DNA of 64,000 nt from Guopingia tenuis (GCF_014384805.1 NZ_JACRSS010000003.1:248001-312000); one strand, 5' to 3'; counted from the first letter of the stretch, positions 16,982 through 25,237 are shown. A program made the numbers and translations. The notes: generated by a model from the sequence alone, not told the origin.

Positions 16982-17995
16982 CTACAGCGTCTTTCCCATC
17001 AGCTCGGAAACCTTTTTCACCTTTTCCATTACGCTGTCGAACTGGTCGGGCGTCAGGGACTGCTGCCCATCCGAAAGGGCCTTGGCCGGATCGTTATGCA
17101 CTTCGATCATCAGCCCGTCCGCTCCGGCCGCCACCGCCGCCATGGCCATGGGTTCCACCATCTCCCGCCGGCCCGTGCCGTGCGAGGGGTCTACAATGAT
17201 GGGCAGATGCGAGAGCTTTTTCACTGCCGCCACCGCGCTCAGATCCAGGGTGTTTCTCGTGTAGGTCTCAAAGGTGCGGATACCCCGTTCGCAGAGGATG
17301 ACGTTGTTGTTGCCCCGGGACATGATGTATTCCGCGCTCATCAGCCATTCCTCGATGGTGGAGGAAAGCCCGCGCTTTAAGAGAATGGGCTTCTGGGTCT
17401 TGCCCACCTCCTTGAGCAGATCGAAATTCTGCATATTCCGGGCGCCGATTTGGATCACATCCACCACCATCTCAAACATTTCCACATGGCGGGGCGAGAT
17501 AATCTCGGAAACGATGGGCAGGCCCGTCGCCTCCCGGGCTTCCCGGAGCATCTCCAGCCCTTCCTTTTCCAGCCCCTGGAAAGCATAGGGCGAGGTGCGC
17601 GGCTTATATGCGCCGCCCCGGAGCAGCCGGGCTCCCGCTTTTTTCACCCGCTTGGCAATACCCGTCACCTGGGCCGCACTCTCCACCGAGCAGGGCCCCG
17701 CCATGACCGTCATCGTTCCGCCGCCGATCTGCACGCCGCCCACATGGATCACCGTATCGTCGTTATGGAATTTGCGGTTGCTCTTTTTGAAGGGCTCCTG
17801 CACCCGCATGACACGTTCCACGCCGTCGCGCATCCCAAGAGCTTCATAATCCAGCTTTTGGGTATCCCCGATAATGCCCAGCACCGTGCACTGCACACCC
17901 TCGTTGAGCTGGACGGTCATTCCCTCATGGATGAGTTCCTCCTGGAGCTTTTCCACCTGTTCCTTTTTCGCATCGGGCTTCATTACAATAATCAT
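16982..17995 (-). CDS. aroF: DAHP synthase with N-terminal regulatory domain
   Basis: Condenses PEP and erythrose-4-P, the entry step of the shikimate pathway. Residues 1-70 form a ferredoxin-like regulatory domain (MKPDAKKEQVEKL). The catalytic TIM barrel follows with MAGPCSVES, LLRGGAYKPRTSPYAFQG, LLKRG and DPSHGTGRREMV. It is the Thermotoga/Bacillus-type class I-beta enzyme, 337 residues, often feedback-inhibited by Phe or Tyr. It is the first structural gene behind the leader peptide and attenuator; GAGGAACATGAA precedes the ATG. Confidence 0.95.
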   Translation of the reverse strand: MIIVMKPDAKKEQVEKLQEELIHEGMTVQLNEGVQCTVLGIIGDTQKLDYEALGMRDGVERVMRVQEPFKKSNRKFHNDDTVIHVGGVQIGGGTMTVMAGPCSVESAAQVTGIAKRVKKAGARLLRGGAYKPRTSPYAFQGLEKEGLEMLREAREATGLPIVSEIISPRHVEMFEMVVDVIQIGARNMQNFDLLKEVGKTQKPILLKRGLSSTIEEWLMSAEYIMSRGNNNVILCERGIRTFETYTRNTLDLSAVAAVKKLSHLPIIVDPSHGTGRREMVEPMAMAAVAAGADGLMIEVHNDPAKALSDGQQSLTPDQFDSVMEKVKKVSELMGKTL

Positions 17996-18031
17996 TTCAT
18001 GTTCCTCTTTTCTTTTTAAACTGTTTAAAAC

Positions 18032-18065
18032 AAAAAACCGCTGAAGCGTCCGATTGCTTCAGCGG
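18032..18065 (-). terminator. Attenuator terminator in the aroF leader
   Basis: A ten-pair perfect stem CCGCTGAAGC/GCTTCAGCGG (18038-18047 with 18056-18065) is followed by six T on the minus strand. It lies between the leader-peptide stop (18084) and the aroF start (17995), so all operon transcription must pass it. Confidence 0.9.
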
Positions 18066-18083
18066 CATTCCTTCAAAAAAATT

Positions 18084-18209
18084 TCAGGCGGCCTGACACT
18101 GACTTTCCGGGGACGCGTTTCGACACAGGCAAAAATAGCCGTAGCCAAAAAAGCTAAAGCCCATAAAGCCGAAAAATCGATTGTCCATCCCTTGGATTGC
18201 CATTCTCAT
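18084..18209 (-). CDS. Phe/Tyr-rich leader peptide of the aro-pheA operon (41 aa)
   Basis: A short frame reading MRMAIQGMDN, then RFFGFMGFSFFGYGYFCLC, then a Ser/Gln/Ala tail. Seven Phe and two Tyr occur within 16 residues. It starts with ATG 4 nt after GGCGGGGG and ends 19 nt before the attenuator stem. A second ATG (third codon) is possible. By analogy with the pheA and pheST leaders of enterobacteria, stalling at Phe codons would prevent terminator folding. A competing pairing exists: the leader segment GCTTTAGC can pair with GCTGAAGC of the terminator 5' arm. It overlaps the stall site, so the mechanism is unresolved. Confidence 0.75.
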   Translation of the reverse strand: MRMAIQGMDNRFFGFMGFSFFGYGYFCLCRNASPESQCQAA

Positions 18210-18243
18210 AAACCCCCGCCGGCATAAAACCGGCCTATTTTTC

Positions 18244-18266
18244 ATGTTATGGGCATGCCCCATAAC
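18244..18266 (-). other. 5'-end hairpin of the aro leader transcript
   Basis: GTTATGGG/CCCATAAC forms a perfect eight-pair hairpin near the predicted 5' end of the transcript. A second hairpin GCCGG/CCGGC lies just before the leader-peptide ribosome binding site. They may stabilise the mRNA or sequester the leader start. Confidence 0.5.
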
Positions 18267-18276
18267 TCGTGCATTT

Positions 18277-18305
18277 ATTATAACATCCGCCCATAGGCAT
18301 TGCAA
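18277..18305 (-). promoter_or_regulatory. Sigma-A promoter of the aro-pheA operon
   Basis: TTGCAA (18300-18305), a 17-nt spacer and TATAAT (18277-18282) on the minus strand. Predicted start near 18270 gives a leader of about 275 nt before aroF. Confidence 0.75.
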
Positions 18306-18313
18306 GAAAAAAA

Positions 18314-18850
18314 TCAATAATTTTTCGCCTGAATCTCAAAATACGCCTGGGGATGCTTGCAGACCGGGCAGATCACCGGCGGCGTGGTTCCTGTATAGAT
18401 ATGGCCGCAGTTCAGGCAGACCCAGACAGCCCCCTCGTTTCTGGCAAAGACCTTGCCGTCCTGGACGTTGGCAAGCAGCTTTCCATACCGCTCGTCGTGG
18501 GATTTTTCAATGGCCGCTACCAGCTCAAATTTCTTGGCGATTTCGGTGAACCCTTCTTCCTTTGCCTCTTTGGCAAACTGGGCATACATCTCCGTCCACT
18601 CATAGTGTTCGCCCTCCTGGGCCGCTTTCAGGTTTTCTCCGGTTTCCTTTATGCCGTTTACGATATACTCAAACCAGATTTTTGCGTGGGCGGATTCGTT
18701 GCGCGCCGTCTCGTCAAAAATATTGGCGATCTGCTGATAGCCGTCCTTTTTCGCCTTTTTGCTGAAAAAGCTGTATTTGGCCCAGGCCTGCGATTCCCCC
18801 GCAAACGCGGCATGCAGATTGGCATACGTCTTTGAATCTTTGAATTCCAT
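18314..18850 (-). CDS. Rubrerythrin
   Basis: Cytoplasmic peroxide-scavenging non-haem iron protein of anaerobes. The ferritin-like di-iron part has its E-x-x-H ligands (GESQAWAKY, ETARNESAHAKIW, EKSHDERY). The C-terminal rubredoxin domain has two C-x2-C pairs (CLNCGHIY and CPVCKHP). 178 residues. I start at 18850 because AAGGAG lies 8-13 nt upstream; an ATG at 18868 overlaps that site. Single gene; no terminator is obvious before the aro promoter, which begins within 10 nt of its stop. Confidence 0.94.
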   Translation of the reverse strand: MEFKDSKTYANLHAAFAGESQAWAKYSFFSKKAKKDGYQQIANIFDETARNESAHAKIWFEYIVNGIKETGENLKAAQEGEHYEWTEMYAQFAKEAKEEGFTEIAKKFELVAAIEKSHDERYGKLLANVQDGKVFARNEGAVWVCLNCGHIYTGTTPPVICPVCKHPQAYFEIQAKNY

Positions 18851-18948
18851 AAGTTTCGCTCCTTCCATTGGGGATAAAGATTTTGTTTTCCCTGCTATCT
18901 TTTCCCTTTTTCAGGAAGAATATACCCGTTGCCGCATGGCCTCCGGCA

Positions 18949-21900
18949 TTATTCCACAGTTTTCAGCGCCTCCACCATATCGATTTTCTTGAGCTTGAAA
19001 TACATCATCCAGTTCACCAGCAGGGCAAACAGAATAGTGAGCGCGCAGGAATACACAAAGCTCAGGGGATTGATGGTCCGTCCGAACATGACGGCGTTGA
19101 CCTCCACTGTCGTGATGATATAGGTATGCAGCAGCATTCCCAGGAAGATGCCCAAAACCATGCCGATACCCGCAAGAATGAAGTTCTCCCGGTATACATA
19201 GGAAAGCACCTCCCGGTCATAGAAGCCCAGCACTTTGATGGTGGCGATCTCCCGGAACCGCTCGCTCACGTTGATGTTGGTCAGGTTATAGAGAATGAGC
19301 AGCGCCAGCGCCCCGGCCGACACGATCAGCACCATCACCACCAGGGAGAGCGTCTCGATCATATCTGAAAAGGTCTCCATCAGATCCTCGGTGAAGTTGA
19401 CAAGACCGATGTCGCCCGCCGCCAGCAGGCGGCTGGAATAGGCGTCCCGCTGGTCCTTTGTGAGCTCGCCGGTCTTTACCAGCGCGCTGTTGTATTCCGG
19501 CTCGCCCCCAAAGGTTTTCCCATAAAGATCGGGGGAAATGTAAACATAGTGATGGGCATAGTTCTCGATAATGCCCGATACCCGCACGGCATGCGACTGG
19601 GTTTCCCCTTCCCGCAGCTCGATGCTGTCCCCCGCCGATACGCCCAATTCTCCCGCCGCCTTTTCGGTCAGAAGCACGCCCGAATCGTCAAAGGGCACTG
19701 CCTCATGGGTCAGCCGGTTTCGGAGAATGATATATTCGGGGAGCCGGTCTGTTTCCCGGGGGACCATTAGGCTCACGCTCATTTTTTTGCCGTCATGGGC
19801 AGCATCCATAGTTTTGGATGCCATAAAAAGCATTTCCTCCGCTTCCCCGCCGGAAAGCACCTCATTTTCGATTTTTTCAAGATCAGCCCCCTCGGTTTCA
19901 AAGCCGATGGTCAGGCCATATTGATAGAGCTCGCCAAACTGATATGTCACGATATTGCTCACGGAATCCCGAAGCCCGAACCCGGCCAGCAGCAGGGCCA
20001 TGCTCCCGGCGATGCCGAACACCGTCATCAAAAACCGTTTTTTATAGCGGAAAAGATTGCGGGCCGTAACCTTCCGGGTGAAGGAAAGATGATTCCAGAT
20101 AAATCCCACATGCTCCAGCCAGACCCGCTTGCCGGATTTGGGGGCTCGGGGCCGCATCAGCTGCGAGGGCACCCCCGCCAGCTCCCGGCGGCAGGCGAAA
20201 TAGGCGGCCAGCGTCGTGATGAGCACGGCCAGCACCGCCGACGTCACCGCGGTTTCGGGATAGAACCCAATCTGCAGGGGCGGCAGGGTAAACATGATGG
20301 AATAGGCGCCGAACACTACCCGGGGCAGAACCACATTGCCGATAGCCACACCGGCCGCGCTCCCCAGAATGCTGGCAATGCCGGCATAGAGCAGATATTT
20401 TCCGGCAATGGCCCCGCCCGCATAGCCCAGTCCCTTATATGTCCCGATAAGAGTGCGCTGTTCATCCACCATGCGTGTCATGGTGTTGAGGCAGACAAAG
20501 GCAGCGATGAAATAAAAGAGGGTCGGGAACACCTGCGCCATGGCGTTCATCCGGTCGGCTGCGTCGGTATATTCGCCGTATCCCGGATTGTCCTCCCGGG
20601 TCATGGTATACCATTTGGGCTCCGCCAGCTCTTCCAGTTGCGCCTGCGCGTCTGCCAGCTTGCTTTCTCCCTCGGCGATCTTCTCCTGCCCCTCGGCGCG
20701 TCCTTTCCCCAGTTCCTTCCGGCCCGCGGCATATTCCTCCTCCGCAGCCGCCAGCTCCTTCTCCGCCGCGTCCAGCTGTTTCTTCCCGCTGGTCTTGGCG
20801 GCCGCCAGTTCCTTTTCCTTAGCTGCCAGTTCAGTCTCGCCCCGGGCGATGGCGGCCTGGGCCTCTTCCAATTTCTTTTCAGCGGCAGCAAATTCTTCCT
20901 TCCGGTCCGACAGCTCTGCCTCGCCCGCCGCCAGCTCCTGCGCTCCTTGCTGATAGGCTGCCTCTCCGGCAGAAAGCCGGGCCTCCAGCGCCGGGCGCTG
21001 ACTCTCGGGAACTGAACCCGAATCCAGTAGGGCACGAAGGGCATCCAGCTCCTTCCGGCTTTGCGCCAGCTTTTCCCGGCTCTCCGCAAGGGCAGCCTCG
21101 CCTGCCTGAATCGCCGCCTGGGCCTGGGGTTTCTGCGCCGCCCATTCCTCCTGGGCCGCCGTCAGCTCCTGTTTCTTTTCGTCCATCTGTTTTTTCCCCT
21201 CCGCCAGAGCAGATTCTCCCTGGGCGATCTGCCTGTTATATTCCTCTTTAGCCTTGCTCATGGCCGTCCGGCCGTCATCGATTTCCCGGCGGGCTTTGGC
21301 CAGCTCGGCCTCTCCATCGGCGATTTCCCTGTCAAATTCCGTCTTGGCATCCGCCAATTCCTGTTCCGCCTCGGCGATCTTTTCCTCGGCCTCGCCGCGG
21401 ATGCGGTCTCCCCGGGCCTGGGCCTCCTCTTCTCCGAGAGCCTCCAGCTCGGCCTTTTTATCGTCCACCTGGCGGGCATATTCCTCGGAATAGGCAGATT
21501 CCGCGGCTCCCTCCTTTTCCAGCACCAGATAAGCGTCGGTATAGGCTTCCAGCGCAAAATCCTCCTCCGGAATCAGGCAATAGGCTGCGACGCTCCCGCT
21601 GCCGATGGTGCTGGAGCCGCGCTCAAAGGAAATATACGCCGGAGAATCCACAAACCCCACAACCGTAAACGTATCCCGGGCGAGGACTTCCTCCAGGCCG
21701 TCTCCCGAGCCGCTGACGAATGTCACGCTGTCCCCCAGGGAAAGGCCCTCGTCCTGGAATTTTCCCCGGCCCAAAACGCATTCCCCGCTCTTTTCGGGCA
21801 GGCGCCCTTCCGCCAGGCGCGGCTGGTTGACGCCGCCTTCTCCCGGCATGCTGTGGAGCCGGACGACGCTCTCTCCCTCGCCCTTTTTCATGATGACGTC

Positions 21901-22173
21901 ATAGGTATAGGCCGGGTCCACCTGGGCCACACCCTCCATTTGGGAAAGAGCATCCAGGTTTTCTTCATCTAACCCCAAGGTAGAAACCACCCGCAGGTCC
22001 ATCAGGTTTTCCGAACGAAAATAGGCGTCCGCCGTCTTCTTCATATCCGGCCCGGCCGCCTTTAAACCCGCGAAAAATGCCACACCCAGCAGGATGATGG
22101 TGAAGATAGACAGAAAACGCCCTTTGGAATGCCAGATTTCCCGAAGAGTATCCCGCAGCAGAGCTTTTTTCAT
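18949..22173 (-). CDS. MacB/FtsX-type ABC transporter permease with long coiled coil
   Basis: A roughly 1,075-residue permease. A first transmembrane helix is near residue 20-40, then an extracytoplasmic domain containing a very long Ala/Glu/Lys-rich coiled coil (about 225-540). The first FtsX core follows (about 555-735), a second helix near 745-765, another outer domain, and a C-terminal FtsX core (about 955-1070). Such proteins couple ATP hydrolysis to work on the outer face of the membrane rather than classical transport. It starts 4 nt after the ATPase stop (ATG 22173); a TTG at 22188 is an alternative. Substrate unknown. Confidence 0.85.
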   Translation of the reverse strand: MKKALLRDTLREIWHSKGRFLSIFTIILLGVAFFAGLKAAGPDMKKTADAYFRSENLMDLRVVSTLGLDEENLDALSQMEGVAQVDPAYTYDVIMKKGEGESVVRLHSMPGEGGVNQPRLAEGRLPEKSGECVLGRGKFQDEGLSLGDSVTFVSGSGDGLEEVLARDTFTVVGFVDSPAYISFERGSSTIGSGSVAAYCLIPEEDFALEAYTDAYLVLEKEGAAESAYSEEYARQVDDKKAELEALGEEEAQARGDRIRGEAEEKIAEAEQELADAKTEFDREIADGEAELAKARREIDDGRTAMSKAKEEYNRQIAQGESALAEGKKQMDEKKQELTAAQEEWAAQKPQAQAAIQAGEAALAESREKLAQSRKELDALRALLDSGSVPESQRPALEARLSAGEAAYQQGAQELAAGEAELSDRKEEFAAAEKKLEEAQAAIARGETELAAKEKELAAAKTSGKKQLDAAEKELAAAEEEYAAGRKELGKGRAEGQEKIAEGESKLADAQAQLEELAEPKWYTMTREDNPGYGEYTDAADRMNAMAQVFPTLFYFIAAFVCLNTMTRMVDEQRTLIGTYKGLGYAGGAIAGKYLLYAGIASILGSAAGVAIGNVVLPRVVFGAYSIMFTLPPLQIGFYPETAVTSAVLAVLITTLAAYFACRRELAGVPSQLMRPRAPKSGKRVWLEHVGFIWNHLSFTRKVTARNLFRYKKRFLMTVFGIAGSMALLLAGFGLRDSVSNIVTYQFGELYQYGLTIGFETEGADLEKIENEVLSGGEAEEMLFMASKTMDAAHDGKKMSVSLMVPRETDRLPEYIILRNRLTHEAVPFDDSGVLLTEKAAGELGVSAGDSIELREGETQSHAVRVSGIIENYAHHYVYISPDLYGKTFGGEPEYNSALVKTGELTKDQRDAYSSRLLAAGDIGLVNFTEDLMETFSDMIETLSLVVMVLIVSAGALALLILYNLTNINVSERFREIATIKVLGFYDREVLSYVYRENFILAGIGMVLGIFLGMLLHTYIITTVEVNAVMFGRTINPLSFVYSCALTILFALLVNWMMYFKLKKIDMVEALKTVE

Positions 22174-22177
22174 GTTT

Positions 22178-22882
22178 CTACCATTCAATCCTCTCTACCG
22201 GCATGGGCGAAGGATTCCGCTCCATGCTGGTTACCTTCCCGCTCTTCACCCGGATCAACCGGTCGCCCATAGGCGCCAGCGCCAGATTATGGGTGATGAC
22301 CACCACCGTCATGCCCATCTGAGAGCAGGTATCCTGCAAGAGCTTTAAAACTGCCTTTCCTGTCTGATAATCCAGTGCCCCGGTGGGCTCGTCGCAGAGC
22401 AGGAGTTTGGGGTTCTTGGCCAGTGCCCGGGCGATGGATACCCGCTGCTGCTCGCCGCCGGAAAGCTGGGAGGGGAAGTTATCCCGCCGGTTTTCCAGCC
22501 CCACTTGCTTCAAAATCTCTTCCGGATCAAAGGGGTGTTTGCAGATCTGCGTGGCCAGCTCGACGTTTTCAATGGCTGTCAGGTTCTGCACCAGGTTATA
22601 AAACTGAAACACAAAGCCGATATCATAGCGGCGGTAGGTAATCAGCTCCTTGCGGGAATATTGGCTGAGATCCTGTCCGTCCACGATGACCTGCCCGCTG
22701 GTGGCCGTATCCATGCCGCCCAGAATATTCAAAATTGTGCTTTTTCCCGCGCCGCTGGCTCCGGCGACAATGACAAACTCTCCTTTTTCAATGGAAAAAT
22801 TCACACCGTCCAACGCATGAATCTGCACCTCGCCCATGGTATATATTTTTTTCACGTCCCGAAATTCGATATAGCTCGCCAT
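22178..22882 (-). CDS. ABC transporter ATPase, LolD/MacB type
   Basis: 234 residues with Walker A GASGAGKST (about 41-49), Q-loop, signature LSGGEQQR, Walker B LLLCDEPTGALD and H-loop ITHN. It is the partner of the FtsX-like permease that follows within 4 nt. GAGGGAG precedes the ATG and a strong promoter is directly upstream. The last residues EW-stop overlap the possible TTG start of the permease. Confidence 0.93.
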   Translation of the reverse strand: MASYIEFRDVKKIYTMGEVQIHALDGVNFSIEKGEFVIVAGASGAGKSTILNILGGMDTATSGQVIVDGQDLSQYSRKELITYRRYDIGFVFQFYNLVQNLTAIENVELATQICKHPFDPEEILKQVGLENRRDNFPSQLSGGEQQRVSIARALAKNPKLLLCDEPTGALDYQTGKAVLKLLQDTCSQMGMTVVVITHNLALAPMGDRLIRVKSGKVTSMERNPSPMPVERIEW

Positions 22883-22914
22883 GCGCGTCTCCCTCTTTTG
22901 TTACTTTTGGCAAT

Positions 22915-22943
22915 AGTATAACACGCGCCCGAATTCGCGTCAA
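22915..22943 (-). promoter_or_regulatory. Sigma-A promoter of the ABC transporter operon
   Basis: TTGACG (22938-22943), 17-nt spacer, TATACT (22915-22920) on the minus strand, 33 nt before the ATPase start. Confidence 0.75.
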
Positions 22944-22955
22944 ACGCCTGCTTTT

Positions 22956-22985
22956 GTATATGCACGGGGAAAAACGGGTATGCTA
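22956..22985 (+). promoter_or_regulatory. Sigma-G-like sporulation promoter of spoVAF
   Basis: GTATA (22956-22960), an 18-nt spacer and TATGCTA (22979-22985). The published sigma-G consensus is GHATR-N18-CATxHTA; only the first base of the -10 deviates. The predicted start near 22992 lies just before the AGGAGG at 22999-23004, which excludes the upstream ATG at 22980. Confidence 0.6.
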
Positions 22986-23012
22986 ACCCAGAAAAAAAGG
23001 AGGTTTTTTCCC

Positions 23013-24422
23013 TTGGAAACGCAGAAAAAGGATGCTTTCGCCCTGTTTGATAAAAAGCTTAAAATCGGAACCAGCTTTGATATGGTCAAGCGCCCCATGG
23101 TCATTGGGGGGCACAACGCCGCTCTCTATATGGTGGATGGCTTTGTCAAGGATGAAATTATGGAAAAGATCATGGAATTCCTCTTTTCCGCCGATCCCGC
23201 CCAGGTGGACGCCTGCCCCGACGCTCAGAGTTTCGCCAACCGCTTTTTGAGCTATGTGGAGGTTGCCGCAGAGGACGATCCCGACAAGATCATCACCCAG
23301 GTTCTGTCGGGCACGATTGCCCTTGTGATGGAGCAGTATCCCCAGGTGCTCATGATCGACGCCCGCACCTATCCCTCCCGATCCGTGAGCGAACCCGAGG
23401 ACGACAAGGTGCTTCGCGGCTCTCACGACGGTTTTGTGGAAGCGCTGGTATTCAACACGGCCCTCATCCGCCGGCGCATCCGGGATGTGAACCTAGTGAA
23501 CGAAATCCACACCGTCGGCCAGAAATCCAAAACCGATGTGGTGCTCTGCTATATCGAGGGGCAGGCCGATCCAAAGCTGGTGGCAAAGCTGCAAAAGCTG
23601 CTGGATACGCTGGATGTGAACGCTCTCGCCATGGCCCAGGAGAGTCTGAACGAGGCGCTGGTGCGCAGCGGCTGGTATAACCCCTTTCCCAAAGTGCGCT
23701 ATACCGAGCGCCCGGACACGGCGGCCGCCTCAATTTTAGAGGGCAAGGTCGCCATCATCGTGGACAATTCTCCCACGGTCATGCTGCTTCCCGCCGCTGT
23801 GTTCGATTTTGTCCAGGAGAGCAACGACTATTATTTCCCCCCGCTGGTGGGGACATATCTGCGCTTTGTCCGCATGATCGTATTCCTGGTCACCATCTTT
23901 CTGACCCCCGTCTGGTTCCTCCTGATTCAAAATCCTGGCTGGATCCCGCCCTGGCTGGATTTTATCAAAATCGCCGAACCCAACACTGTTCCCATCGTCG
24001 CCCAGCTTCTCATCTTTGAAATCGTCATCGACGGCCTCAAGCTGGCTTCCCTCAACACGCCCAGCGCCCTTTCCAATTCCTTCAGTGTGGTCGGAGCGCT
24101 GATCCTCGGGGAGTTTGCCGTAGAGGCCCGCTGGTTTGTCCCGGAGGTCATTCTCTATATGGCCCTGGTCGCCATCGGCAACTTCACGCAGCCCAGTTTT
24201 GAGCTGGGCTATGCCTTCAAGCTCATCCGCATTCTGCTCATCGTGCTCACGGCGATTTTCAACCTTTGGGGATTCATTGCCGGAATTCTTGTCATGCTCG
24301 TCCTCCTGGCCACCAACCGGACGCCCGCCGGAACCAGCTACCTCTATCCCCTCATCCCCTTCAAGTGGAGTGCTCTCTCCCGCCTGCTCATCCGGCGGAA
24401 AATGCACCGGGACAACAACTGA
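23013..24422 (+). CDS. spoVAF: SpoVAF-like spore germination protein (GerA family)
   Basis: A 469-residue GerA/SpoVAF membrane protein. The soluble N-terminal half contains SVSEPEDDKVLRGSHDGFVE, NTALIRRRIRD, VGQKSKTDV and VRYTERPD, which match SpoVAF better than the GerAA receptors. The C-terminal part (from about 275) has five or six membrane helices. In spores SpoVAF sits in the inner membrane and assists germinant signalling or DPA release. The start is TTG at 23013 with AGGAGG 9 nt upstream; the in-frame ATG at 22980 lies inside the sigma-G-like -10 box. It stands alone, not in a spoVA operon. Confidence 0.85.
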   Translation: METQKKDAFALFDKKLKIGTSFDMVKRPMVIGGHNAALYMVDGFVKDEIMEKIMEFLFSADPAQVDACPDAQSFANRFLSYVEVAAEDDPDKIITQVLSGTIALVMEQYPQVLMIDARTYPSRSVSEPEDDKVLRGSHDGFVEALVFNTALIRRRIRDVNLVNEIHTVGQKSKTDVVLCYIEGQADPKLVAKLQKLLDTLDVNALAMAQESLNEALVRSGWYNPFPKVRYTERPDTAAASILEGKVAIIVDNSPTVMLLPAAVFDFVQESNDYYFPPLVGTYLRFVRMIVFLVTIFLTPVWFLLIQNPGWIPPWLDFIKIAEPNTVPIVAQLLIFEIVIDGLKLASLNTPSALSNSFSVVGALILGEFAVEARWFVPEVILYMALVAIGNFTQPSFELGYAFKLIRILLIVLTAIFNLWGFIAGILVMLVLLATNRTPAGTSYLYPLIPFKWSALSRLLIRRKMHRDNN

Positions 24423-24495
24423 CCCAGGAAAGGGATTGCCAAAAGCCGCCGCGGATATTGTCAGGGGAAAGGCAAAGACCAAATACCAAAAGACC

Positions 24496-24560
24496 TTGGG
24501 AGCTTTTGAAAAAGCTCCCAAACCCGCAAAACTTTTGACCGGATGCTTTGCATCCTTGGG
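24496..24560. repeat. Two-hairpin palindromic repeat, outer left unit 1
   Basis: TTGGGAGCTTTT/AAAAGCTCCCAA hairpin (24496-24521), a spacer with AAACTTTTG, then GGATGC-TTT-GCATCC (24541-24555). Same plan as the other six units in the two modules. Confidence 0.8.
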
Positions 24561-24626
24561 GCGCGGTGTTTTCTATTTCGCGGTGCATGAAGGGACGGGA
24601 CAGAACTCACAAGGGCGCAAAGACCG

Positions 24627-24690
24627 CGGGGACTTTTGAAAAAGCCCCCACATCCCAAAACTTTCTGGCGGATACTTCGCATCCTTGGGG
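24627..24690. repeat. Two-hairpin palindromic repeat, outer left unit 2
   Basis: GGGG-x2-TTTT...AAAA-x2-CCCC hairpin (about 24628-24649) and a degenerate GGATACTTCGCATCC hairpin (about 24670-24684). This unit and its flank are the extra 120 nt compared with the right copy. Confidence 0.7.
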
Positions 24691-24734
24691 GGAGGGAAAC
24701 AGGCCGATTTTTTGAACATTCATCTTCTTAATAT

Positions 24735-25145
24735 TTATTCCAAAAATGGGGGCTGTTCCGTCTCTTCTCTAACCCGTTCTTTCAAGGCCAACAATCTTTC
24801 CTTTTCCCGCACCTTCTGCACACACTGCATCCGCTTTTGCCAGCTTCTCCGCTCTTCCCGCAGAAGAGATATCGCTCTTTCCACTACAGTCCGTGCCCCA
24901 TCCTGTTCCATCCTCTCCCGATAGAGCTGCAAGAACATCCGGCGCCCTGTCCGTTCCATCACCGGATCCTGCGTCGTCATCAGCATTACGGGCAGCAGCT
25001 CCTCATATCCCGCAAAATAATCTACCTCCAACTCCCGCAGCAGGTCATTATATGTAAACCGCTCATAGGGCATACATAACATTTCTAAATTCAAAATCCC
25101 TTCCAGCAGCAGTTTCTCGCCTTCCTTTTTCCCGTTATTTTTCAT
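24735..25145 (-). CDS. Conserved module protein of unknown function, copy 1 (136 aa)
   Basis: No known family recognised. It is rich in charged residues and predicted helical. The N-terminal third is mixed hydrophobic (GILNLEMLCMPYERFTYNDLL), the middle carries VMLMTTQDPVMERTGRRMF, and the C-terminal 50 residues look like a basic coiled coil (LLREERRSWQKRM, then VREKERLLALKERV) ending in EQPPFLE. AAAGGAG lies 8 nt before the ATG. From about residue 12 it differs from the copy at 32183 only by Ala for Thr in ERAISLL, while the first 11 residues differ. It is divergent from a small XRE gene whose product is its likely repressor. Confidence 0.75.
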   Translation of the reverse strand: MKNNGKKEGEKLLLEGILNLEMLCMPYERFTYNDLLRELEVDYFAGYEELLPVMLMTTQDPVMERTGRRMFLQLYRERMEQDGARTVVERAISLLREERRSWQKRMQCVQKVREKERLLALKERVREETEQPPFLE

Positions 25146-25166
25146 CTGTTTGTCTCCTTTCTAACA

Positions 25167-25237
25167 GGTTACTCGTTAGCACCTATTTTATTATACTTTG
25201 GCTATATAATCAAGAAGAAAATGTGCTAATTGGTCAC
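25167..25237. promoter_or_regulatory. Divergent promoters with paired operators, left module
   Basis: Two related imperfect palindromes: GGTTACTCGTTAGCACC (25167-25183) and GTGCTAATTGGTCAC (25223-25237), sharing GTGCTAA in opposite orientation. Each lies just downstream of a -10 box: ATTATA (25190-25195, i.e. TATAAT on minus) for the 136-aa gene and TATAAT (25205-25210) for the XRE gene. No good -35 boxes are seen. The layout implies that the XRE protein represses both genes at their transcription starts. Confidence 0.6.
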
